Shown here: piece after piece, positions 34,374 to 42,244 of the stretch
Layout: every line of letters begins with the position of its first letter
Numbering within the stretch: position 1 is the stretch's first letter
DNA from: JAAYCU01 sp964401335
GTDB taxonomy: Bacteria > Planctomycetota > Phycisphaerae > UBA1845 > PWPN01
Assembly: GCA_964401335.1 (NCBI GenBank)
Contig: CAYNYK010000022.1
Coordinates: 1 to 54,026, forward strand
Length of the DNA: 54,026 nt
Reading direction: 5' to 3'
Translations under genes and position numbers: made by a program
Notes under the pieces: generated by a model
Database searches by the model: none
Told to the model about the DNA's origin: nothing
What the model saw: the letters and a program-made list of their open reading frames with translations, nothing else

Positions 34374-35726
34374 ATGCCCTTTCGTATCGTCCATACAGCC
34401 TGTAGCGAAGCATCGAAGCGGCCCGACCGATTTCTTACCCTTGGATTTGATATTTCCGGCTGGCGATGTCTGGTCGTCGGGGGCGGGCGCATCGGGGCGC
34501 GCAAAGCCATGACTTTGATGGAACACGGGGCCAAGGTAGTGGTTTGTTCACCGCGGATAGAGGTGGCGTTGCGGCGGGAGGTGGAAAAGAAACGGCTGAT
34601 CTGGAAACGCGGCGAATATACTCGGACGAAACTGAGGGGCATACGGCTGGTCGTGGCCGCCACTCATGACCCCGCGCTTAATCTGCGGATCAGCGCGGAT
34701 GCCGAGGCCCGCGGGATACCCTGCTGTAATGTTTCCGCGCGAACGAAAACCCGCGTACTGTTCCCGGCCACGCACACTCAGCATGAGTTGACCATTGCCG
34801 TACACAGCCAGGGCCGCTCGCCGCGACGCTCGGCCGAGGTCCGGGACCAGATTGTTCGGTGGCTGAGCACAAATCGTGACTCCTCCGCAACACCCGCGGC
34901 CGGCGTTAATGGTTCGAATATGCCGGAAGCGGCGTGCGGCAAAGTCTATATTATCGGAGCGGGGCCGGGAGCGGCGGACCTATTGACCGTGCGCGCTTGG
35001 CAGGCCATCCGCCGCGCCGACCTGGTCATTTACGACCGCATTCTGGGGCGGGATTTTACCGAACAGCTCGGTCTCGATGCGCGGCGCAGTCATATCGAAT
35101 GGCTCGGGGCCGGGCGCATAGGACCGAGACGGCAAGCGGACATCCATCATCGCATGTTGGCGGCCGCTGTGGCGGGTCGGACGGTCGCCCGGGTTAAAAA
35201 CGGCGATCCCTTTGTATTCGGCCGGGGCACCGAGGAAATCGATTTTCTCCGCGCGCATGGCGTCCCCTGCGAGATCATCCCCGGGATCAGCAGCGCGTTG
35301 GGGGTGTTGTCGGCGGCCGGTTATGCGGTTACGGCGCGCGCGCAAGGCCGCTCGTTCGCGATCACCAGCGCTCAATTGGCCGGGGGGGTATTCAATCAGC
35401 AATATCCCAAGGCGGATTCGCTTATCGTCCTCATGGCCGTCGGGCTGTTGGACAAGGTGGCGGATCGCCTCCTCATTGACGGCTGGTCGCCCGATACGCC
35501 CGCGTTGATCATCGAACGGGGAACACAGCCGGGCGAACGCGAAGTGGTCGGCGGATTGTGGGAAATAAGCCGATTGGCGAAGGAGCACAATATCGAATCG
35601 CCGGCGCTTCTGGCCGTCGGGGTGGTGGCCTCCCGGAAGTATGGCACTCCACAATCGACTTCGTCGGCTGACGTTGGGTTCATAAGACAGGATGGAGATT
35701 ATGTCCACACAAATCAGCATCATTAA
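34374..35726 (+). CDS. cysG: Siroheme synthase (precorrin-2 dehydrogenase/ferrochelatase + uroporphyrinogen-III methyltransferase)
   Basis: This 450-residue bifunctional enzyme makes siroheme, the cofactor of the sulfite reductase two genes downstream. Residues 23-170 are the NAD-binding precorrin-2 dehydrogenase/ferrochelatase part, with VVGGGRIGARKA and AATHDPALN. From about 188 comes the SAM-dependent methyltransferase part, with VYIIGAGPGAADLLT, DLVIYD, RVKNGDPFVFGRG and the later GISSALG. The order is that of enterobacterial CysG. The last 26 bases overlap the start of cysH, so translation is probably coupled. Only 18 bases separate it from the preceding E1-like gene. Confidence 0.92.
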   Translation: MPFRIVHTACSEASKRPDRFLTLGFDISGWRCLVVGGGRIGARKAMTLMEHGAKVVVCSPRIEVALRREVEKKRLIWKRGEYTRTKLRGIRLVVAATHDPALNLRISADAEARGIPCCNVSARTKTRVLFPATHTQHELTIAVHSQGRSPRRSAEVRDQIVRWLSTNRDSSATPAAGVNGSNMPEAACGKVYIIGAGPGAADLLTVRAWQAIRRADLVIYDRILGRDFTEQLGLDARRSHIEWLGAGRIGPRRQADIHHRMLAAAVAGRTVARVKNGDPFVFGRGTEEIDFLRAHGVPCEIIPGISSALGVLSAAGYAVTARAQGRSFAITSAQLAGGVFNQQYPKADSLIVLMAVGLLDKVADRLLIDGWSPDTPALIIERGTQPGEREVVGGLWEISRLAKEHNIESPALLAVGVVASRKYGTPQSTSSADVGFIRQDGDYVHTNQHH

Positions 35727-36417
35727 CCGGTTTCCCGTATGCGAGACCAGCAGTCCGCAGGAGATCGTTGCCTGGACCCTGGGGAGGTTTGCCCGCCAAC
35801 GGATGATCCTGACGACTTCCTTCGGAATGGAAGGTTGTGCCCTGATCGACATGTATGCCCGGTACGAGCGGCCGATCACCGTGATCTATCTGGACACCAT
35901 GTTTTTCTTCCCGCAAACCTATGCCCTGCGAGACCGGATGGTGGAGCGCTATCCCACGGTCCGGTTCGTCAATCGCGGGACGACGTTGACCCCCGAGCAA
36001 CAAGCCGAGGCCTACGGCCCGGAGTTGTGGAAAAGCAACCCGGACCTCTGCTGCAAACTGCGCAAAGTCGATCCAATGGCCGAGGTCATGAAGGATGTGG
36101 ACGTGTGGATTACCGGTCTGCGACGCAGTCAATCGGCCACGCGGGCCCAGACCCGCGTGGTGGATTGGGACTGGAAGTTCCAGGTTTTGAAGATCAGTCC
36201 CTTGGCCGGCTGGGAACGCGCGCAAGTGTGGGAATATGTCAAGGCCAACGATGTGCCATACAACGAGCTGCACGAGCAGGGTTATCCGTCGATCGGCTGC
36301 ACGCATTGCACGCGTCCGGTGGCAGGTTCAAAAATCGGGGAATACAGTCGTGACGGTCGCTGGGGTGACCTGCACAAGACGGAATGCGGCCTGCACGAAA
36401 ACGGATCGGGCATCTAA
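35701..36417 (+). CDS. cysH: Assimilatory adenylyl-sulfate (APS) reductase
   Basis: About 238 residues. It reduces APS to sulfite with thioredoxin-type thiols. The PP-loop region is TTSFGMEGCALIDM. Cys117-Cys118 and Cys200-x2-Cys203 (LCCKLRKV and CTHC) are the four [4Fe-4S] ligands that mark APS reductases and are absent from enterobacterial PAPS reductase. The C-terminal ECGLH carries the catalytic Cys229. The ATG at 35701 is chosen; an in-frame ATG at 35692 is also possible, and both lie within the end of cysG. Using APS directly means no APS kinase is needed. ATP sulfurylase, which supplies APS, is not in the window. Confidence 0.94.
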   Translation: MSTQISIINRFPVCETSSPQEIVAWTLGRFARQRMILTTSFGMEGCALIDMYARYERPITVIYLDTMFFFPQTYALRDRMVERYPTVRFVNRGTTLTPEQQAEAYGPELWKSNPDLCCKLRKVDPMAEVMKDVDVWITGLRRSQSATRAQTRVVDWDWKFQVLKISPLAGWERAQVWEYVKANDVPYNELHEQGYPSIGCTHCTRPVAGSKIGEYSRDGRWGDLHKTECGLHENGSGI

Positions 36418-36491
36418 TTCCGGAAGATTTACTATGGAGCTTACGGCACGTACGGAGTAAGGATGGAACAGGAGCAAAGGCGAGGTTTCAT

Positions 36492-38222
36492 ATGCCCGAG
36501 GGAAAAAATCAGACCAAAGTCGAGCAGGCCAAATTAAACAGTCGATTTCTCCGCGGTTCCATCGTCGAGAACCTGCGAAACGAGCAATCGGTCTTCGAGG
36601 AGGACAATGTGCACCTCCTCAAATTTCACGGCATCTATCAGCAGGACGACCGGGACGCGCGCCCGGCGCTCAAGGCGGTCGGGATGGACAAGACCGGCTG
36701 GTTCATGATGCGGGTGAAAGTCCCCGGTGGCGTGCTCACCGCGGAACAATATCTCGCCCTCGACCACTTGGCCGACGACGTGGTTTACAATCAGTCGTTA
36801 CGCGTTACGACGCGGCAAAACGTACAGTTGCATGGACTGCTCAAAGGCGAAATCAAGCCGGCCATTCAACGGATCAACCGGGTCATGCTCAGCAGCCTGT
36901 GCGGGTGCGGGGATGTGGAGCGCAATATCATGGCCCCGCCGGCCCCGTATGCCGATGAGGGTCATCGTCAGCTACGCATCCTGGCCCGAATGCTCAGCGA
37001 GGAGCTGTGCCCGCGCACTAATGCCTATCATGAAATCTGGCTTGACGGCGAGAAGGTGGATACGTCTCAAGAGTCCGAACCATTGTATGGACCGCAGTAC
37101 CTGCCGCGCAAGTTCAAGACGGGTATCGCCCTGCCCGAGGACAACTCGGTCGGAGTTTATGAGCAGGATGTCGGCCTGATTGCCTTGATGGAGGAGGGGC
37201 GGCTCAAGGGAGCCGACGTTTTGGTGGGGGGCGGCATGGGTATGACCCACAAGAACGCTAAAACTTATGCCCGATTGGCCACCCCGCTCGGTTATGTCGA
37301 GGCGGAGCATCTCGTGGACGCCGTGCGTACGATCGTGACGTTATTCCGCAATCATGGCGATCGGACCGACCGCCGACACGCCCGGTTGAAGTACCTTATC
37401 GAGGAATGGGGGATCGAGCGTTTTCGCGAGGAGTTCAAAAAGCGCGTGGATTTTCCGCTGGGCGCGTGGGTGGATATCGGATCATTGCGTTGTCCGGATC
37501 ATTTGGGCAAGCATGCGCAAGGGGATGGCCGTAACTTTTACGGGGTGTATCTACCCAATGGGCGGATCATCGACCGTGAATCGTGTCGGATCAAGACCGC
37601 CTTGCGTCTGGTGGCGGAGGCCTTGCGGCCGGAAGTGATCCTGACCCCGCATCAAAACATCATTTTCGCGAACCTTTCCGATGATGAGGTTAGAAAGCTG
37701 GAGGTCATTCTTGAATCGTTCGGCCTGCCCCGCGCGGAAGAGTTGACCGCCGTGCGGCGATATGCCGTGGCTTGCGTGGCCTTGCCCACTTGCGGATTGG
37801 CCCTCACCGAATCGGAGCGGGTGATGCCGGAGGTGGTCGAAACCTTCGAGAAAGAGCTTCGTCGATTGGGCGTGGCCGACGTTCCGTTCACGTTGCGAAT
37901 GACCGGTTGCCCTAACGGCTGCAGTCGGCCCTATACCGCCGACCTGGCCTTGGTCGGGCACAAACCCGGCCATTATGATATCTATATCGGGGGTGGGCTG
38001 GCCGGAGACCGCGTGGTCGATTTATTTGCGGTCAATGTGCCGCGGGAGCAGGTTGTCGAGGCCGTCCGGCCCGTGCTGGAAACCTGGGCGGCGAAACGGA
38101 TGCCCGACGAAGGGTTGGGTGATTTTTATCAGCGAATCCTTGGCCGTGGGGAACGCCGCACGCTGATCAGCGGATCCAAGGACGATACCGTCCAAAACGC
38201 GTTTCTGGCAAAATTGGCCTGA
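36492..38222 (+). CDS. cysI: Sulfite reductase, siroheme/[4Fe-4S] hemoprotein
   Basis: This 576-residue protein reduces sulfite to sulfide with six electrons. Its two nitrite/sulfite-reductase ferredoxin-like halves are followed by the cofactor ligands Cys428, Cys434, Cys473 and Cys477 (CVALPTC and TGCPNGC). RVTTRQNVQLHG is the conserved active-site stretch in the first half. The ATG at 36492 follows GAGG; the upstream in-frame codons from 36384 overlap cysH and are not family-like. No CysJ flavoprotein lies nearby, so electrons probably come from ferredoxin, as in plant- and cyanobacterial-type enzymes, or from a distant partner. It closes the sulfur cluster. Confidence 0.93.
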   Translation: MPEGKNQTKVEQAKLNSRFLRGSIVENLRNEQSVFEEDNVHLLKFHGIYQQDDRDARPALKAVGMDKTGWFMMRVKVPGGVLTAEQYLALDHLADDVVYNQSLRVTTRQNVQLHGLLKGEIKPAIQRINRVMLSSLCGCGDVERNIMAPPAPYADEGHRQLRILARMLSEELCPRTNAYHEIWLDGEKVDTSQESEPLYGPQYLPRKFKTGIALPEDNSVGVYEQDVGLIALMEEGRLKGADVLVGGGMGMTHKNAKTYARLATPLGYVEAEHLVDAVRTIVTLFRNHGDRTDRRHARLKYLIEEWGIERFREEFKKRVDFPLGAWVDIGSLRCPDHLGKHAQGDGRNFYGVYLPNGRIIDRESCRIKTALRLVAEALRPEVILTPHQNIIFANLSDDEVRKLEVILESFGLPRAEELTAVRRYAVACVALPTCGLALTESERVMPEVVETFEKELRRLGVADVPFTLRMTGCPNGCSRPYTADLALVGHKPGHYDIYIGGGLAGDRVVDLFAVNVPREQVVEAVRPVLETWAAKRMPDEGLGDFYQRILGRGERRTLISGSKDDTVQNAFLAKLA

Positions 38223-38573
38223 GACTACGGTTCGCCCGGCAATGCTTTTCTGCTCAAGGCGATACTACGTCAGGAACTTTCAAGCCGGGAAACGCTGCAA
38301 TTCATAATCTTTATTTCTATCGAAAGTTAAGGTAGCTTAGTCACTCAAAAAATGTCGGTCCCTGCCCCGGTACCCCTTGGGGATACCTTGTGCGTTGGTC
38401 CGCCTGCCCGGGAAAGCACGATAACAAGTAGATAGAAATCAGCAGGTTATTGCCTTTTTTGCCGATGCTACAATCCTATAGACTTGTGCGGAGAAGGACA
38501 AAGAATAATCCGAGGGACGGAGGAAAGCTCCGCTTTTGTAACACCTTTTAATTAAAAGAGTTAGGTGATTAAC
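38223..38573 (+). other. Gene-free region before glycogen phosphorylase, with candidate promoter
   Basis: 350 bases with no protein gene. TTATTG (38447-38452), a 16-base spacer and TACAAT (38469-38474) could be the glgP promoter. A small CGGAG/CTCCG hairpin followed by CTTTTG lies near 38520, and TTAGGTGA just before the GTG start serves as ribosome site. No clear terminator for the sulfur cluster was found. Confidence 0.4.
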
Positions 38574-41141
38574 GTGGATCAGTTGAATCATGTTCGCAAT
38601 TTTGTCGTGCTACCTTCGCTTCCAGAGCCGCTGAAGCCCCTCCGGGAGCTGATTAATAATCTCTGGTGGACTTGGAATCCGGAGGCCATCGAGCTGATCA
38701 GGCGGCTCGACATCGATATGTGGCGCGACCTGAAGCATAACCCGGTGGCCATGCTCGCTCAGATTTCGCAGGAGCGTCTGGATCGATTGGCCCGCGATCC
38801 GGCCTACATTGCCTCGCTGGCGCGTGTGCTTGATTCGCTCAGCGCTTATCTCAAGGGGCGCACCTACTATAAAGAGCATTTTGGTGATCGGGATATCGGT
38901 ACGATTGCTTATTTCTCGGCCGAGTTCGGGTTGCATGAATGTCTGCCGATCTATTCCGGTGGTCTGGGGGTCTTGGCGGGCGATCATCTGAAAAGCGCCA
39001 GTGATCTGGGGCTGCCTCTCGTGGGGGTGGGTTTGCTTTATCGGCAGGGTTATTTCCATCAGTTCTTGACCAATGACGGATATCAGTTCGAGGACTATCC
39101 CGACCTGGACTTCGCCACCCTGCCGGTGCAGCCGGTGCGGATGTCCGACGGGAAACAGCTTTGCGTTTCCATGGACGTGGGCGGGCACGAAGTTGTCGCC
39201 AATGTGTGGAAAGTGCTGGTGGGTCGGGTCACGCTCTATCTCTTGGATACGAATGTTCCTTCCAATCGCCGAGAGGACCGCGATATCACTGCCCGGCTCT
39301 ACGGGGGGGATCAGGAGGTCCGCATCCGTCAGGAAATTGTGTTGGGTATCGGCGGCGTGCGGATGTTGGCCGAACTGGGTATCGAACCTTCGGTTTGCCA
39401 CATGAACGAAGGACATTCGGCGTTTCTGGCCGTCGAGCGCATCCACCAGCAGATGAAGAAGTTTCAACTCAGCTTCGAGGAGGCCCGCGAAGTGGTCTCC
39501 ACCGGCACGGTATTTACCACCCACACGCCGGTACCGGCGGGAATTGATCGTTTCCCGCCCGCCCTGGTGACCAAGTATCTGGGCAACTACTGCCGCAGCC
39601 TGGGCATTGACGAGGAGACCCTGCTGCGGCTGGGTCGGATGAACGCCAAGGATACCAACGAGCCGTTCTCGATGGCCGTCCTGGCCTTGCGCCTCTCTTA
39701 CCTCAGCAATGGGGTCAGCCAACTCCATGGCAAGGTTTCGCGCGAGATTTTCAGCGACGTCTACCCCGGTGTCCCGGTCAATGAAGTTCCCATTACCTCC
39801 ATCACCAACGGCGTGCACATCCGCAGTTGGCTGAGCCGCGACGTAGCCCATCTCTACGATCAATATCTGGGCCCGCAATGGTCGGAGGACCCCCTCGACC
39901 AGGAGGTCTGGAAGCGCGTGGATATGGTACCGGATGCCGAATTGTGGCGGGTGCATGAGCGGCTGCGGGCCCGGCTGGTGGCCTTTGCCCGTCGGCGCAT
40001 GAAAAACCAGTTGATCGCCCGGGGGGCGCCGCCCGCCGAGGTCGATAGCACCGACGAAGTGCTTGATCCCGAGGCCCTGACCATCGGGTTTGCCCGTCGC
40101 TTCGCCACCTACAAGCGCGCCTCTCTCTTTCTGTATGACCAGGAACGGTTGGCCCGTATTCTGACCGATCCGCATCGACCGGTGCAGATGATTATTTCCG
40201 GAAAGGCCCATCCCAAGGACGAGGCCGGCAAGGAACTGATTAAGAAGCTGGTCGCCTTCACCAAGCAGCCGCACCTGCGCAACCGCATCGTCTTTCTCGA
40301 GGACTATGACATGAGCGTCGCCCGTCTGCTCATTGAAGGAGTGGATGTGTGGCTGAACACGCCGATCAAACTGCACGAGGCCAGCGGAACCAGCGGCATG
40401 AAAGTCACCCCCAACGGCGGTCTCAACCTGTCCATTTTGGACGGCTGGTGGCCGGAAGCATACGATGGGACCAACGGTTGGGCCATCGGCGACCGGCGCA
40501 TTTACGGTAATCAGGATTATCAGGATTTCATGGAGGCCCAGTCTCTTTACGAACTGCTCGAAAAGGAAATTATTCCAATGTATTACGATCGCGGGCAGGA
40601 CGGTTTGCCGCGGCGCTGGATTACCATGATGAAGTCCTCGATGCAGACCTGCTGTCCGGTCTTCAACAGCAATCGCATGGTCAGCGAATACCTTGAGCGT
40701 TTCTATCTGCCCGCCGGTCGGCGCTGGAGCCGTTTCCGCGAGGAGAATTACCGCGTGGCCCGCGAGGTCGCCGCCTGGCGCAGCAAGCTGCTCAGTAAAT
40801 GGAATGAAGTCCGCATCGAGGGCGTGCAGGCCGAAATCCCCGCGGAACCCACCGTGGGCAACGAACTGCCCGTCTCCGCCCATATCCGGCTTGGTTCGAT
40901 CAGCCCCGAGGAAGTGTCCGTCGAGTTGTATTTCGGACCGCTGGACGCCAGTGGGCTAATCAACGTGGGGCATACCGCGCCGCTCAAGTGCCAGGGCAAT
41001 AATGGCTCGCCGGACAGCTATCGCTATACGGGTGTGATCCCCTGCACCTATAGCGGCCGCTACGGCTACGCCCTGCGCATCGTGCCGCATCATCCGGAAA
41101 TGGCCGCCCGCTACCATATCGGGTTGGTCCGCTGGGGATAA
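38574..41141 (+). CDS. glgP: Glycogen/alpha-glucan phosphorylase (DUF3417-type, GT35)
   Basis: An 855-residue PLP enzyme that releases glucose 1-phosphate from glycogen or maltodextrin. The N-terminal DUF3417-like part (LRELINNLWWTWNPEAIELI) marks the shorter archaeal/bacterial phosphorylase branch. AYFSAEFGLHE, YSGGLGVLAGDHLKSASD, FTTHTPVPAG, GFARRFATYKRA and the PLP-lysine region HEASGTSGMKVTPNGG are all present. GTG at 38574 is preferred because AGGTGA lies 5 bases before it; an in-frame GTG at 38565 overlaps that site. A C-terminal beta domain (about 755-855) is typical of this branch. It stands alone between the sulfur cluster and the convergent DUF4870 gene. Confidence 0.95.
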   Translation: MDQLNHVRNFVVLPSLPEPLKPLRELINNLWWTWNPEAIELIRRLDIDMWRDLKHNPVAMLAQISQERLDRLARDPAYIASLARVLDSLSAYLKGRTYYKEHFGDRDIGTIAYFSAEFGLHECLPIYSGGLGVLAGDHLKSASDLGLPLVGVGLLYRQGYFHQFLTNDGYQFEDYPDLDFATLPVQPVRMSDGKQLCVSMDVGGHEVVANVWKVLVGRVTLYLLDTNVPSNRREDRDITARLYGGDQEVRIRQEIVLGIGGVRMLAELGIEPSVCHMNEGHSAFLAVERIHQQMKKFQLSFEEAREVVSTGTVFTTHTPVPAGIDRFPPALVTKYLGNYCRSLGIDEETLLRLGRMNAKDTNEPFSMAVLALRLSYLSNGVSQLHGKVSREIFSDVYPGVPVNEVPITSITNGVHIRSWLSRDVAHLYDQYLGPQWSEDPLDQEVWKRVDMVPDAELWRVHERLRARLVAFARRRMKNQLIARGAPPAEVDSTDEVLDPEALTIGFARRFATYKRASLFLYDQERLARILTDPHRPVQMIISGKAHPKDEAGKELIKKLVAFTKQPHLRNRIVFLEDYDMSVARLLIEGVDVWLNTPIKLHEASGTSGMKVTPNGGLNLSILDGWWPEAYDGTNGWAIGDRRIYGNQDYQDFMEAQSLYELLEKEIIPMYYDRGQDGLPRRWITMMKSSMQTCCPVFNSNRMVSEYLERFYLPAGRRWSRFREENYRVAREVAAWRSKLLSKWNEVRIEGVQAEIPAEPTVGNELPVSAHIRLGSISPEEVSVELYFGPLDASGLINVGHTAPLKCQGNNGSPDSYRYTGVIPCTYSGRYGYALRIVPHHPEMAARYHIGLVRWG

Positions 41142-41156
41142 ACCACCGACGGCGGC

Positions 41157-41504
41157 TTACTTGATCAATCGCAGCGCAAAAGGATAGCGGTAGATTACTC
41201 CATCATTGGCCTTGATCGCGGCGATCACGACCAGGATAAGATTCAGAATACCTAAGGCAATCAGAAGGAAAAAGGGCACTACCACAAATATCAGCACAAT
41301 ACAAATGGCCGCCAGGATGGCCATAGTGATTTGAAAATTCAACGACTCTTTACCCTGGTCGGCTACGAAGGGCATTTCCTCCTTCTTGATGAGCCAGACG
41401 ATTAACGGCCCGATGATATTGCCGAAAGGAAACAGATATCCGGCCAGAGCGGCCAGGTGGCATACCATACCCCAGGTTCGTTCTTCCTTACTGATTGCTT
41501 CCAT
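41157..41504 (-). CDS. DUF4870/Tic20-like small membrane protein
   Basis: 115 residues with hydrophobic segments at about 15-38, 60-85 and 80-97. It opens with ERTWGMVCHLAALAGY and has NIIGPLIVWLIKKEE and ADQGKESLNFQ, the DUF4870 signature, and ends with a short charged tail (RYPFALRLIK). Function is unknown; the family is distantly related to Tic20. It is the last gene after the uvrA operon, about 80 bases behind the CBM9-like gene, and may have its own start signal. Confidence 0.88.
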   Translation of the reverse strand: MEAISKEERTWGMVCHLAALAGYLFPFGNIIGPLIVWLIKKEEMPFVADQGKESLNFQITMAILAAICIVLIFVVVPFFLLIALGILNLILVVIAAIKANDGVIYRYPFALRLIK

Positions 41505-41584
41505 GTTTACTATCCTCTTTTGTTTGAGAAATGGCGAAGGCCGTGCTTTTCAAAGCGATCGGCCGACCATAGTGTCAATCCGAT

Positions 41585-42244
41585 CTAATTCTTTGTCAAT
41601 ACACCCGTGGCCCAGGTGGAGGGGTCGATGTGCCAGTTGAGTTCGTCGCCGACGGTGAGGTATTGCTGTCCGAGATCGCCGTCTTCCAGCATGTAGAAGA
41701 GGCCGATACGGGGATGTTCGTCGGGATCGAAACCGGACAGGGCCGCGGCGGGGATATGGGCTTCCAGCGTATAGGTTGAGCCCGTGCGGCTCGCGGCGAT
41801 TTGAATGATACCCTGGGGTACGGATGGAGCATGTTCGGTGGCCCGATGGATTTTGGCAGCCCCGGCCACGGGGGCCCGCCCGTCCGCCCCGCCGCCGGCC
41901 GGAAGGAAATAAAATTGCTGGCAAAAACGTGACCCCCTTTTCAGATCGCGCGTGTCCCGCATATCCGTGCATAGCCGCAGATTGTCGCCTTTCCAAAACT
42001 GCTTGGGATCGCAGCGGAAGGGCGAACGGCGGCCTTCGACTTGGCAAGCGACGAATAACCCCGACTCATTCCAGCCCAAGTACACCCGACCGAAAGGCTC
42101 CTGCCCGTCGATACGACACAGTTCCGGCAGCAGAAATTCCTCCGACCAGTCGGACAAATCGCCGTCAATGACCGGCGCCGACCGATACCGTAGCGGCATC
42201 TCGAAACGAAACAGCAGGCGATGGGGGATCAAACTCTCGGTCAT
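41585..42244 (-). CDS. CBM9/DOMON-like beta-sandwich protein
   Basis: 219 residues with no signal peptide. The start APVIDGDLSDWSEEFLLP is the classic opening of family 9 carbohydrate-binding/DOMON-type domains, followed by VYLGWNESGLFVACQV and YTLEAHIPAAAL. The ATG overlaps the stop of the uvrA fusion gene by four bases (ATGA), so translation is coupled. Proteins of this shape are normally exported to bind sugars, so a leaderless copy coupled to a DNA-repair ATPase is odd. It may be cytoplasmic with another ligand. No function is assigned. Confidence 0.8.
   Translation of the reverse strand: MTESLIPHRLLFRFEMPLRYRSAPVIDGDLSDWSEEFLLPELCRIDGQEPFGRVYLGWNESGLFVACQVEGRRSPFRCDPKQFWKGDNLRLCTDMRDTRDLKRGSRFCQQFYFLPAGGGADGRAPVAGAAKIHRATEHAPSVPQGIIQIAASRTGSTYTLEAHIPAAALSGFDPDEHPRIGLFYMLEDGDLGQQYLTVGDELNWHIDPSTWATGVLTKN

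Noticed and set aside
38610..40883. 757-codon open frame on the minus strand opposite glgP
   Set aside because: It is the antisense of a clear phosphorylase gene, with no motif or ribosome site. GC-rich codon use leaves the opposite strand open.
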